A stretch of DNA of 64,000 nt from assembly GCF_008727875.1 (NCBI RefSeq), contig NZ_VTWS01000008.1, positions 248,001 through 312,000 on the forward strand, written 5' to 3'. A program made the position numbers and the translations under genes. The stretch comes from Larkinella humicola. GTDB taxonomy: Bacteria > Bacteroidota > Bacteroidia > Cytophagales > Spirosomataceae. The notes under the pieces were generated by a model, which saw nothing but the letters and a program-made list of their open reading frames with translations, was not told where the DNA came from and ran no database searches. This document shows positions 35,827 to 45,155 of this stretch, in pieces (positions within the stretch are counted from its first letter, which is position 1; the number at the start of each line of letters is the position of its first letter).

Positions 35827-35844
35827 CTCCCCGAAAAAGGGGAG
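35827..35844 (+). promoter_or_regulatory. Small hairpin in the SusC leader
   Basis: CTCCCC (35827-35832), loop GAAAAA, GGGGAG (35839-35844), within the 246-bp FecR-SusC gap and 45 bases before the SusC ATG. A leader RNA structure is possible. No promoter of recognisable form was seen in the rest of the gap. Confidence 0.35.
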
Positions 35845-35889
35845 CCTGGGAAACTATTGCCTGTTCAAACTCCTATACCCTTAACTTTT

Positions 35890-38800
35890 ATGAAAAAAAC
35901 CATACGGTATCAGCAGTTCGTCTATCGAATCGCCTGCCGAACGCTGGGTCTTACTGCGATTCAGACCTTGTTCGCTTTTTGCTTCGCCGGTCTGGGCTAC
36001 GCCAGCGACGGCATAGCCCAGTCGCTTCTTAATCAGAAAATCACGGTCAGAGCGCAGGAAATGGAGATTAAAACCGTTCTGAGCCAGGTGGAACGGCAGG
36101 TAGACGTCCGTTTTGTGTTTAGCTCGAAACTGATTCAATCCAGCCGGAAAATCACCCTTTCTGCCGAAAACAAACCGCTTCAACAGGTACTGGACCACAT
36201 CCTGAGCCCGCTGGGCTTGCAGTACGAACTGACCGGAAAAGTCATTATTATCAGACGCGAAGAAGCGGCACCGCTACCACTCCCGCCGGTGGGCCAGGTC
36301 GCCCCCAAGCGTACGGTTTCCGGAAAAGTGCTCGATGAAACCGGCAAAGGATTACCCGGTGTCAGTGTCGTTGTGAAAGGAACGCAGCGGGGTACGATTA
36401 CAAACGGAGAGGGGGATTTTCAGATGGAAACGGAAGACAATGCCATCCTCGTTTTTAGCTTCGTTGGCTACAAAAGCCAGGAAATGACCGTGGGCAACCA
36501 GAGCACCTTTTCCATTACGCTTGCTCCGGAAGACCGGGCGCTGGAAGAAATCGTGGTGGTGGGCTACGGAACGCAGAAACAACGGGAAGTCACCGGTTCC
36601 ATTGCATCACTACCCGCGGCCCAACTGGAAGACCAGCCGGTGGGTCAGTTGGCTCAAAAGCTTCAGGGACGCATTGCCGGTGTCCAGATCAACCAGGCTT
36701 CGGGCACACCCGGCAGCGGAATGGCCATCCGGATTCGCGGGGCGGCCTCCATCAATGCCGGTAACACACCCCTGTATGTGGTCGACGGCTTTCCGATTGT
36801 GGGCGGTATCAACAACATCAACCCCAACGAAATCGAAAATTTCTCCGTCCTGAAAGGCGCTTCGGCGGCTGCTTTATACGGTTCGCGGGCGGCCAACGGC
36901 GTGATTCTGATTACCACGAAACAGGCCAAAGAAGGCCGGACCACCATCCAGTTCAGCGCCACCTACGGCCTTGCCCAGGTTCCGCAGCGGGGGCGGGCCA
37001 AGCTCATGAATGCGAAGGAGTTTTTGCAGGACCGGAAGGAAATTTTTGAAGACAAAATTAAATACGAAGGCTACACGGGCGGCATACCGGAGCTGTATCA
37101 AAACCCCGAAGCCTATACCGGGAAAAGCACCGACTGGTATAACGAACTGTTGCAGACAGGCGGGCAGAACAGCTACAACCTTTCCATTTTGTCGAACAAG
37201 AACAATTTCAGTTCGGCCACCACTCTCGGCTATTACAAGGAAAAAGGGGTGGTATTGAACACCAATTACGAGCGGTTTTCACTGCGGTCTAACAATCAGT
37301 ACAAGATCAACGACTTCGCCCGGGTCGGCATCAACATTGCCCCAACCTATCAGCGCAGTCTGAATCAGGAAACCGACGGTTTTTACAGCACGCTCTATTC
37401 GGCCATCATCACGCCCCCCATCTTTTCGCCCGATGACAAAAACCCCGACGGTTCTGTCAAACTGAGTTTTACCGGACCGGGGCTTTTTACGTTTCCGAAC
37501 TGGAAAAAAACCTTGCTGGAAACCACCAACCGGACCAACTCAACCCGGATTTTGAGCAATGCCTACGCCGAGATCGACTTTCTGAAAAATTTCCGGTTTA
37601 AAAGCTCCCTCTCGCTGGATCTGGAGAGCCGCAAACAGCGGATTTTCAACCCGTCGACGGCGGGTGGTATTTTTGCGCCCCCGCCCAAACTGGCCACCGG
37701 CTCGTACGAAACGAATGAATATACCTCGTGGCTGACCGAGAACACCCTCAATTACAGTAAATCTTTTGCAACAGACCACCATGTTGAAGCGCTCGTGGGG
37801 TATTCGGCCCAGCAGTTCCGGCAGGAAACCAACCGGCTCACGGGCACCAGCTTTCCGGACGATGCCGTTACCTGGATCGACGCGGCTGCCATCAAAAACG
37901 GAAACAGCAGTTCCACCGAATGGTCGTTGCTCTCGATGTTTAGCCGGGTGAACTACAACTACAAAGGAAAATACCTGCTGGCCGCTTCCATTCGCCGGGA
38001 TGGCTCGTCGCGGTTTGGGTCGGCCAACCGCTGGGGTTCGTTCCCCTCCCTATCGGCGGGCTGGATTATTTCGGACGAAAGTTTCGCTCAGAAATGGAGC
38101 AGCGTGAGTTACCTGAAATTACGGGCCGAATACGGAGATGCCGGCAATTTTAACATCGGTAATTACAGCCAGTTTGGTAACATCGTCTCCACCAACTACC
38201 TGTTCGGAAACGCCCTCGTGCAGGGACGAAGCCCCAACACGATCGGGAATACCAGCCTGACCTGGGAAACCACCACCGGGATGGACATTGGGCTGGATGT
38301 GGGGCTGCTGAACGACCGGATTTCGCTGACGGCGGATTATTACAACAAAAGAACCAAGAACATGCTGTATCAGGTGGATATTCCGACGGGTACCGGTTTT
38401 TCCAACATCCAGGACAACATTGGCGAATTCCATTTCTGGGGGTATGAATTTGGCGCCACCACCCGGAATCTGGTTGGTACGCTGAAATGGACCAGCGATT
38501 TCAATATTTCGTTCAACCGAAACAAGGTCATCAAGTTAGGAACCAACGACACGCCCATCGGCGGCATCGGTAATTATTCCAGCACGATCTGGAAAACCGA
38601 AGTGGGCCATCCGATCGGGCAGTTCTACGGCTATGTGTTCGATGGCATCTACAAAACGCAGGAGGAGTTTGATTCGCAGCCCAAACACAGCACGTCCAAG
38701 GTGGGCACCATGCGCATGAAAGACATCAACGGCGACGGCATCATCAACACCCTGGATAAAACGTACATCGGCAACCCCAATCCGAAATTTGTGTATGGCA

Positions 38801-39279
38801 TCAACAATACGTTTGCCTACAAAAACCTGGATCTGAATGTTGTGATTTCGGGGGCCTACGGTGGAAAAATGTACTATGCGCTGGCGGAATGGACCGAAAC
38901 CCTGGAAGGGATTTTCAATGTCGAAACGTACATGAAAGACCGCTGGCGGTCGCCCGAAAACCCCGGTGCCGGTATTGTTGGACGGTCACTGTCAGGAACC
39001 ACCGAATTTCCGCGTAATGTGCAGGACCGTCTGGCGCTCGATGCTTCGTACCTGACCGTAAAAAACATCACACTGGGCTACACCCTGCCGAAAGTATCGC
39101 GCTACATCACCAAATCCCGGATTTTTCTGAGTGTGCAGCAGGCGCTGGTCTTGACCAAATACAAAGGAGCCAATCCGGAAGCCAGTTTCAACGGGTTGAG
39201 CGGCCTGAGCGAAGGGGTCGACATCAGCCCGTATCCGGTTCCACGGACGTTTGCGCTGGGCCTGAATCTGAATTTTTAA
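35890..39279 (+). CDS. STN-containing SusC-type TonB-dependent receptor (module C)
   Basis: An 1129-residue receptor with an extra N-terminal signalling domain. Signal peptide about 1-44, STN domain about 50-122 (ITVRAQEMEIKTVLSQVERQ and the VIIIRREE end), carboxypeptidase-D-regulatory-like domain about 142-215, TonB box EEIVVVGYG near 219-227, plug with PLYVVDGFPIVGG, and barrel ending GLNLNF. I chose the ATG at 35890, which begins MKKTIRYQQF and a signal peptide; an in-frame ATG at 35821 would place a hydrophilic 23-residue leader before it. The STN domain contacts FecR, consistent with the sigma and FecR genes directly upstream. It is the only receptor of the three SusC proteins built for self-induction. 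Confidence 0.95.
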   Translation: MKKTIRYQQFVYRIACRTLGLTAIQTLFAFCFAGLGYASDGIAQSLLNQKITVRAQEMEIKTVLSQVERQVDVRFVFSSKLIQSSRKITLSAENKPLQQVLDHILSPLGLQYELTGKVIIIRREEAAPLPLPPVGQVAPKRTVSGKVLDETGKGLPGVSVVVKGTQRGTITNGEGDFQMETEDNAILVFSFVGYKSQEMTVGNQSTFSITLAPEDRALEEIVVVGYGTQKQREVTGSIASLPAAQLEDQPVGQLAQKLQGRIAGVQINQASGTPGSGMAIRIRGAASINAGNTPLYVVDGFPIVGGINNINPNEIENFSVLKGASAAALYGSRAANGVILITTKQAKEGRTTIQFSATYGLAQVPQRGRAKLMNAKEFLQDRKEIFEDKIKYEGYTGGIPELYQNPEAYTGKSTDWYNELLQTGGQNSYNLSILSNKNNFSSATTLGYYKEKGVVLNTNYERFSLRSNNQYKINDFARVGINIAPTYQRSLNQETDGFYSTLYSAIITPPIFSPDDKNPDGSVKLSFTGPGLFTFPNWKKTLLETTNRTNSTRILSNAYAEIDFLKNFRFKSSLSLDLESRKQRIFNPSTAGGIFAPPPKLATGSYETNEYTSWLTENTLNYSKSFATDHHVEALVGYSAQQFRQETNRLTGTSFPDDAVTWIDAAAIKNGNSSSTEWSLLSMFSRVNYNYKGKYLLAASIRRDGSSRFGSANRWGSFPSLSAGWIISDESFAQKWSSVSYLKLRAEYGDAGNFNIGNYSQFGNIVSTNYLFGNALVQGRSPNTIGNTSLTWETTTGMDIGLDVGLLNDRISLTADYYNKRTKNMLYQVDIPTGTGFSNIQDNIGEFHFWGYEFGATTRNLVGTLKWTSDFNISFNRNKVIKLGTNDTPIGGIGNYSSTIWKTEVGHPIGQFYGYVFDGIYKTQEEFDSQPKHSTSKVGTMRMKDINGDGIINTLDKTYIGNPNPKFVYGINNTFAYKNLDLNVVISGAYGGKMYYALAEWTETLEGIFNVETYMKDRWRSPENPGAGIVGRSLSGTTEFPRNVQDRLALDASYLTVKNITLGYTLPKVSRYITKSRIFLSVQQALVLTKYKGANPEASFNGLSGLSEGVDISPYPVPRTFALGLNLNF

Positions 39280-39299
39280 TCGTATCGAAAATCAAAGAC

Positions 39300-40838
39300 A
39301 TGAAAAAGCTCCTGTATCTATCGCTTTTAACGACCCTGCTCCTGATGGGCTGTTCCGAAGATTTTCTGGAACGCGTGCCGGAAAGCTCCGTCACCTCCGG
39401 TAATTTTTACCAGACCGAAGCCCAGTTCGAACAGGCCATGGTGGGTGCCTACGCGGCTGTCCGGGACGCCAAAGGATCGATTGCCGCCTGGTGCATGGGC
39501 GAGATGCGATCGGACAACACGCACCTTGAGTTCAACAACACCAACCGCGGACCGGCCTACATCGAACGGGAATACACCGATTTCTTTCTGGATGATGTGA
39601 CCAGTACGCTCGTCGCCGACAAGTACAACCGGTGTTACGTCGGCATTGCCCGCGCCAACAGCATCATCGACTATTTGCCTAGCGCGGGGCTGAGCCAACA
39701 GGTGGCCGACCGGCTGACGGGGCAGGCCCGGTTTCTGCGGGCGTTGTTTTACTTTGATCTGGTACGGTATTTTGGCGGGGTTCCGCTGTACCTGAAAGCC
39801 GTATCGGGCGCCGGTGATGCCTATCTTCCGCGTTCGTCCGTCGACGAGGTGTATAAAGTCATTGTCGACGATCTGAAAGACGCCATTGCCAAACTACCGG
39901 CACCGGCGTTTCCGCAAACGGGACGCGCCACGCAGGCAGCGGCTAAAATGCTGCTGGCCGATGTGTATCTGACGCAGAAGAATTTTGCGCTGGCCGAAAC
40001 CGAACTGAAAGGGATTACCCCGATGGGCTTTTCACTCCTGCCCGACTATGCCTCGGTTTTCAGTTTGTCGAATAAAAACAGCCGGGAGTCGCTGTTCGAG
40101 ATTCAGTACCAGCAGGGCAATCAGGGGCAAAACAGCAACTTTCTGTATCCGTTTCTGCCCCTGGCTTCGGATGTCAGCAAGATCACCGGCATCACCTCCC
40201 AAAACCGCCAGGGGGGCGGCTGGAACGTGCCGACGTTCGAGATGATCGGCACCTACGAACCCGGCGACAAGCGGCTGGAAGCGTCGATTGGCATTGCGGA
40301 AGGCACCGGCGTGGTGGGCGATATGGCCATTGAAACCCTGAAAAGCCCGGTTGGCTACGTCAAACCGGCGGGTAAAAGGGCGTACCCGTACATCAAAAAG
40401 TACCTGCACGCCCACAGCCTGGAGCAGAATACCGACGACAATTTCCCGGTTTATCGTTATTCCGATGTGCTCCTGGGGCTGGCCGAGGCCCTCAATGAAC
40501 AAAATAAAGGTGCCGAAGCGCTGACCTACCTAAACCCGGTTCGGGTGCGGGCGGGTCTGGCCCCGTCGACGCAAACCAGTCAGGCGGCTTTGCGGGACCT
40601 GATCGCCCACGAACGGCGCGTTGAATTTGCCTTTGAAAACAAACGGTGGCTGGATTTGGTCCGCACCGGCAAAGCCATCGAGGTGATGAACAAGAACGGG
40701 GAGTACATCAAGGCGTTTCATGCCGGCGAATCGTATCTGCCCGGTACCAGTTACGCAGTGACCCAGAACCGTCTGCTTTTTCCGATACCCAACCGCGAAA
40801 TATTAATCGGAAAGCTGCAACAAAATCCGGGTTATTAA
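39300..40838 (+). CDS. SusD/RagB-family outer membrane lipoprotein (module C)
   Basis: A 512-residue SusD homologue starting 21 bases after its SusC. The signal peptide ends LLMGC (Cys18), followed directly by SEDFLERVPESSVTSGNFY, a common SusD N-terminus. Conserved elements include TGQARFLRALFYFDLVRYFG, NPVRVRAGLAPS and HERRVEFAFENKRWLDLVRT, and the C-terminus ends LQQNPGY. It captures the ligand at the cell surface. The intergenic region after it contains two palindromic elements before the PSD1 gene, so the downstream pair may be expressed at a lower level. Confidence 0.95.
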   Translation: MKKLLYLSLLTTLLLMGCSEDFLERVPESSVTSGNFYQTEAQFEQAMVGAYAAVRDAKGSIAAWCMGEMRSDNTHLEFNNTNRGPAYIEREYTDFFLDDVTSTLVADKYNRCYVGIARANSIIDYLPSAGLSQQVADRLTGQARFLRALFYFDLVRYFGGVPLYLKAVSGAGDAYLPRSSVDEVYKVIVDDLKDAIAKLPAPAFPQTGRATQAAAKMLLADVYLTQKNFALAETELKGITPMGFSLLPDYASVFSLSNKNSRESLFEIQYQQGNQGQNSNFLYPFLPLASDVSKITGITSQNRQGGGWNVPTFEMIGTYEPGDKRLEASIGIAEGTGVVGDMAIETLKSPVGYVKPAGKRAYPYIKKYLHAHSLEQNTDDNFPVYRYSDVLLGLAEALNEQNKGAEALTYLNPVRVRAGLAPSTQTSQAALRDLIAHERRVEFAFENKRWLDLVRTGKAIEVMNKNGEYIKAFHAGESYLPGTSYAVTQNRLLFPIPNREILIGKLQQNPGY

Positions 40839-40866
40839 CGCGGAATGTAGGTAAAAAACACGATTA

Positions 40867-40916
40867 ACCTGTTTTATGAATGAGACGCTCCAGGGCGGTT
40901 TGTTTATAAAACAGGT
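40867..40916. repeat. 11-bp inverted repeat after module C SusD
   Basis: ACCTGTTTTAT (40867-40877) and ATAAAACAGGT (40906-40916) form a perfect stem with a 28-base loop, followed by CTTT. A further AATAAAACAGGTC occurs near 41058, so the arm is present three times in this gap. Confidence 0.6.
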
Positions 40917-40925
40917 CTTTCGCTT

Positions 40926-41021
40926 TTGCCCCTAAATCCCCTAAAGGGGACTTGAACGCGGAATTTTCCAGATGCTAAAGTCCGGCTCCGGCCGCCCGGC
41001 CTTTAGGGGATTTAGGGGCAA
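40926..41021. repeat. GCCCCTAAATCCCC palindromic element, copy 1
   Basis: Perfect 22-bp arms (40926-40947 and 41000-41021) containing GCCCCTAAATCCCCTAAAGG and its complement surround about 52 bases that include GTCCGGCTCCGGCCGCCCGG. The element lies between SusD and the PSD1 gene of module C. A second copy in the opposite orientation is at 53007-53068. Confidence 0.8.
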
Positions 41022-41100
41022 TTTGTAAGTTCAACAGAATTATTAGACGTAAGTCCTAATAAAACAGGTCATTTAAATTTTAGTCAGTCCAGACGTTACA

Positions 41101-43449
41101 ATGAAAAGGCTTTCTTATTTGCTGTTCATGGTGGCCGGTGGTGCAGGTGCTTTCCAATCCTGCTCTACGGGCTTGTCGAGCGGGTCAGCGGAGGAGAAAC
41201 TACCGGAAACCGTCAGCTACAACTTTGACATTCGGCCCATTCTGTCGGATAAATGCCTGGCCTGCCACGGACCGGATGCCAACAAACGGGAAGCCGGTCT
41301 GCGGCTCGATGTCGCCGAAAGCGCCTTCAAAGCCCTCGCCGAAAACCCGACGGCCCACGCGCTGGTGGCCGGGAAGCCCGAACTGTCGGAGGCTTTCCGG
41401 CGCATTACTACGCCGGATACCTCCCTGCTGATGCCGCCCCCGTCGTCCAACCTGAAGCTCTCCACCCGCGAAATCGACCTGATTGAAAAGTGGATCAAAC
41501 AGGGGGCGAAGTACGAAAAACACTGGGCATTTGTGGCTCCCAAAAAAACCGCCCTGCCGCCCATCGATCAGACGGAGTGGCCACGGAATGAAATCGATTA
41601 TTTCATTCTCCACAAACAGGAGCAGAAAAGGCTGGCCCCCAACGAAGAATCCGATAAGGAACGCCTGCTCAAGCGCGTCAGTCTGGACCTGACCGGATTG
41701 CCGCCCACCTTGTCGATGATGGATCAGTTTCTGGCCGACAACAGTCCAACAGCCTACGAAAAAGCGGTCGATCAGTTGCTGAAAAGTCCGGCCTACGGCG
41801 AAAAAATGGCGCTGCACTGGCTGGATCTGGCCCGGTATGCCGACTCCTACGGCTATCAGATGGATAATTTCCGGACGCAGTGGCCCTGGCGGGATTGGGT
41901 CATTCATGCCTTCAACCAGAACATGCCGTACGACCGGTTTATCACCTGGCAACTGGCGGGCGACCTGCTGCCCGTACCGCCCGGTGGTGCATCCAGCAAG
42001 GAGCAACTCCTGGCCACCGGTTTTAACCGCAACCATAAAATCACCGAAGAAGGGGCCGTCGACGAAGAAGAATACCGGGTGACCTACGTGACCGACCGCA
42101 ACGACACCTTCGGCAAAGGGCTGCTGGGCATCACGCTGGAATGTGCGCATTGCCACGACCACAAGTATGACCCGTTTTCGCAGAAAGAATATTACCAGCT
42201 CTTCGCCTTTTTCAACAACGTCGATGAAATGCGCTCCAAATACACGGCCATCGACCCCGATGTCGGCAAACCGGAGTCGTATGCCAAAAAACCGCTGATG
42301 GAAATCAGTAACGACGACGTAAAGAGCCTGTTAAAGTTCATCAACAAACCGGACACCAGCCGCCTGATTGTGTCCGTCATGGGCGATCTGGACACGCTTC
42401 GCAAAACGTACATTCTGAAACGGGGGGTTTTCGATGCTTACGGCGACGAAGTACAGCCCGGCACTCCCGCGTCCATTCTGCCTTTCAATGCTACTTATCC
42501 CAAAAACCGGCTGGGACTGGCCCAATGGCTGGTTGACCGGAAAAATCCGCTAACGGCCCGCGTTTATGTCAATCGCATCTGGCAGGAATTCTTCGGGCGG
42601 GGCATTGTCAAAACCGCCGGCGACTTCGGCATGCAGGGCGAGCTTCCTTCCCATCCGGAACTGCTGGACTGGCTGGCCGTCGACTTTATGCAGCACGGCT
42701 GGAACATCAAACGGCTGGTCAGGCAGATCGTCACATCGGCCACCTACCGCCAGTCGATTGTCGTTACGCCCAAAAAGCTGCGGGCCGATCCGGAGAACGT
42801 GTTGCTGGCCCGGGCACCGCGTTACCACCTACCGGCCGAACTGGTGAAAGATCTGGTGCTGGCCAGCAGCGGTCTGCTCAACCGGACCATCGGTGGCCCC
42901 AGTGTAAAACCGTATCAGCCAGCCGGTCTGTGGGAAAGCGCCACCGCCGGGGGCGACGGCATGTTGTCGACCTACAACCAGGATCACGGCCCGGCTTTGT
43001 ACCGGCGCGGCATGTACACGTTCATCAAGCGAACCGTTCCGCCCCCCTCTATGGCCATTTTCGATGCCAGTAACCGCGACCAGTGCGAGGTAGGACGGAG
43101 CAAAACCAATACGCCTTTGCAGGCCCTGGTGATGATGAACGACCCCACGGTGCTGGAAGCCTCGCGGGTGCTGGCGGCCCGTCTGTTGCAGGAAAACACC
43201 GGGATGGAAACCAAAATCGGCAAAGCCTTCCGGCTGATTGTGAATCGAAAACCGACCCAGCCGGAACTGAGCGTACTCGTGACCTATTTCGGGGAGGAAA
43301 TGCAAACGATAAAAACGACGGAGATTGAAAACGTGCTGGCCGTCGGGGAGTATCCGGTTCCCGAAAAGATCGATAAAAAGCGGCTGGCGGCCCTGATGCG
43401 CGTGGTATCGATGATTTACAACCTGGAAGAATCCATTACTAAATCCTGA
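41101..43449 (+). CDS. PSD1-type haem lipoprotein (PSCyt1-DUF1549-DUF1553), copy C
   Basis: A 782-residue lipoprotein (signal peptide ending FQSC, Cys21) collinear with the protein at 27733. Its haem site is CLACH (C52-C55-H56) in PSCyt1, with a second site CAHCH near residues 347-351 in DUF1549 and DUF1553 in the C-terminal 40 percent. Long stretches are identical or nearly so to copy B, such as NFDIRPILSDKCLACHGPDA. Differences cluster in the signal peptide and in a short insertion (VPPGGAS) before the second haem. They also appear around residues 370-385, where this copy reads MRSKYTAIDPDVGK. Two copies differing mainly in surface segments suggest the same chemistry on different partners or substrates. 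The DUF1501 gene follows after five bases. Confidence 0.9.
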   Translation: MKRLSYLLFMVAGGAGAFQSCSTGLSSGSAEEKLPETVSYNFDIRPILSDKCLACHGPDANKREAGLRLDVAESAFKALAENPTAHALVAGKPELSEAFRRITTPDTSLLMPPPSSNLKLSTREIDLIEKWIKQGAKYEKHWAFVAPKKTALPPIDQTEWPRNEIDYFILHKQEQKRLAPNEESDKERLLKRVSLDLTGLPPTLSMMDQFLADNSPTAYEKAVDQLLKSPAYGEKMALHWLDLARYADSYGYQMDNFRTQWPWRDWVIHAFNQNMPYDRFITWQLAGDLLPVPPGGASSKEQLLATGFNRNHKITEEGAVDEEEYRVTYVTDRNDTFGKGLLGITLECAHCHDHKYDPFSQKEYYQLFAFFNNVDEMRSKYTAIDPDVGKPESYAKKPLMEISNDDVKSLLKFINKPDTSRLIVSVMGDLDTLRKTYILKRGVFDAYGDEVQPGTPASILPFNATYPKNRLGLAQWLVDRKNPLTARVYVNRIWQEFFGRGIVKTAGDFGMQGELPSHPELLDWLAVDFMQHGWNIKRLVRQIVTSATYRQSIVVTPKKLRADPENVLLARAPRYHLPAELVKDLVLASSGLLNRTIGGPSVKPYQPAGLWESATAGGDGMLSTYNQDHGPALYRRGMYTFIKRTVPPPSMAIFDASNRDQCEVGRSKTNTPLQALVMMNDPTVLEASRVLAARLLQENTGMETKIGKAFRLIVNRKPTQPELSVLVTYFGEEMQTIKTTEIENVLAVGEYPVPEKIDKKRLAALMRVVSMIYNLEESITKS

Positions 43450-43454
43450 CCGCT

Positions 43455-44912
43455 ATGGAAAAAGAACTGCTGGACCATTTGCTGACCTTCAACCGGCGTC
43501 GGTTTTTCTCGAAACTGAGTCTGGGCCTGGGCAGTGCTGCGCTGGGTTCGCTGCTGATACCGGATCTGTTTAGTAAAAACAGCGATTCCGACGAGCCTGA
43601 TTTCATTCCCGGAACCCCGCATTTTGCCCCGAAGGCCAAGCGGGTCATTTATTTGTTCCAGAATGGCGCTCCCTCTCAGCTCGAAACGTTCGACTACAAA
43701 CCCAAATTACGGGAGCTTTTTGGCAAAGACCTCCCGCCGTCGGTGCGGGGTGGGCAGCGACTCACCGGTTTTACGGCCACCCAGGCCTCCCTGCCCCTGG
43801 CCGGATCGTTCGTCGATTTCAAGCAGTATGGGCAGTCGCGGGCGTGGGTGAGCGATCTGTTGCCGCACATGGCCAGCATTGTGGATGATCTGTGCATCGT
43901 GAAATCCATGCACACCGAAGCCATCAACCACGACCCGGCCATCACGTTTTTCCAGACCGGTGCCCAGCAGGGCAACCGCCCGAGCATGGGGTCGTGGCTG
44001 AGCTATGGGCTGGGCAATGAAAATAAAAACCTGCCCAATTTCACGGTCTTGATTTCTCGGGGAAAAGGCAACAGCCAGGGGGTATATTCCAAGCTGTGGT
44101 CGAACGGTTTTCTGGATTCGATTCACCAGGGGGTGCAGTTCAGCAAGGGCGAAGATCCAGTGTTGTACCTGCGCGACCCGGAAGGCATGAGCCGCCAGTC
44201 GCGCCGAAAAATGCTTGACCGCCTGGCGGAATTGAACCAGTTGGCCTACGAGGAAGTGCATGATCCGGAGATCAATGCCAAAATCAAGCAGTACGAAATG
44301 GCGTACCGGATGCAAACCGCCGTGCCGGAAATTACGGACCTGTCGAAAGAACCGGACGACATCATCAAGCTCTACGGCTCCGACTGTCTGATTCCCGGAA
44401 CCTTTGCCGCCAACTGCCTGCTGGCCCGGAAGTTATCCGAAAACGGCGTGCGGTTTGTACAGTTATACCACCAGGGCTGGGATCAGCACGTCAATTTGCC
44501 CGTAGAGATTACCGGCCAGACCAAAGACGTCGATCAGGCATCGGCGGCTCTGGTGACCGACCTCAAACAACGCGGACTGCTCGACGAAACGCTGGTGATC
44601 TGGGGCGGTGAGTTTGGCCGCACCTGCTTCAGCCAGGGCAAGCTGACGAAAGAGAATTACGGTCGCGACCACCACCCGCGCAGTTTCACGATCTGGATGG
44701 CCGGGGGCGGTATCAAACCCGGCATGGTGTACGGCGAAACCGACGAATTCGGCTATAACACCATTGCCAACCCCGTTCACGTCCACGATTTTCAGGCGAC
44801 GGTTTTGCACCAGTTGGGCCTCAATCACGAGAAGCTGGTTTTCAAACACCTCGGCCGCCGGTACCGGCTAACGGATGTTTCGGGGAAGGTGGTGCGGGAT
44901 ATTCTGGCGTGA
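43455..44912 (+). CDS. DUF1501 family Tat-exported protein, copy C
   Basis: A 485-residue paralogue of the protein at 30063, with Tat signal FNRRRFFSKLSLGLGSAALG. The conserved HQGWDQHVNLP, WGGEFGRT and GRDHHPRSFTIWMAGGG segments carry probable metal ligands. DNA identity to copy B is strikingly high in blocks (for instance 44086-44176 against 30691-30781) while other parts have diverged. That suggests recent duplication or gene conversion. It starts five bases after the PSD1 stop, so the two are surely co-translated. The reaction is not established for the family. It is the last gene of the plus-strand cluster and is followed by a bidirectional terminator. Confidence 0.88.
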   Translation: MEKELLDHLLTFNRRRFFSKLSLGLGSAALGSLLIPDLFSKNSDSDEPDFIPGTPHFAPKAKRVIYLFQNGAPSQLETFDYKPKLRELFGKDLPPSVRGGQRLTGFTATQASLPLAGSFVDFKQYGQSRAWVSDLLPHMASIVDDLCIVKSMHTEAINHDPAITFFQTGAQQGNRPSMGSWLSYGLGNENKNLPNFTVLISRGKGNSQGVYSKLWSNGFLDSIHQGVQFSKGEDPVLYLRDPEGMSRQSRRKMLDRLAELNQLAYEEVHDPEINAKIKQYEMAYRMQTAVPEITDLSKEPDDIIKLYGSDCLIPGTFAANCLLARKLSENGVRFVQLYHQGWDQHVNLPVEITGQTKDVDQASAALVTDLKQRGLLDETLVIWGGEFGRTCFSQGKLTKENYGRDHHPRSFTIWMAGGGIKPGMVYGETDEFGYNTIANPVHVHDFQATVLHQLGLNHEKLVFKHLGRRYRLTDVSGKVVRDILA

Positions 44913-44931
44913 TGGATTGGATTGAAAGTAG

Positions 44932-44980
44932 TTGACAAAAAATCCATTGTTAGAAAAGATGACAATGGATTTTTTGTCAA
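44932..44980. terminator. Bidirectional terminator between convergent genes
   Basis: TTGACAAAAAATCCATTGT (44932-44950) and its exact complement (44962-44980) form a perfect 19-bp stem with an 11-base loop. The stem itself holds an A-run on the left and a T-run on the right, so transcripts from either side would end in U-rich RNA. It lies 19 bases after the module C DUF1501 gene and separates it from the minus-strand pair. Confidence 0.8.
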
Positions 44981-45155
44981 TGGCATCGGGCCTTTCAACC
45001 CCACGCACGACTGAACCGAGCAGCCGATGCGGTCATGGGATGTTGAAAAAATGCCGAATCTGCGTTCCATTGAACCAGCCCACGATTTGAATCGTAGGAA
45101 ACAGGACGTAAAACCGGCTACCAGCCCAACGGTTTTAACCGTTTCATTCCCGGCA

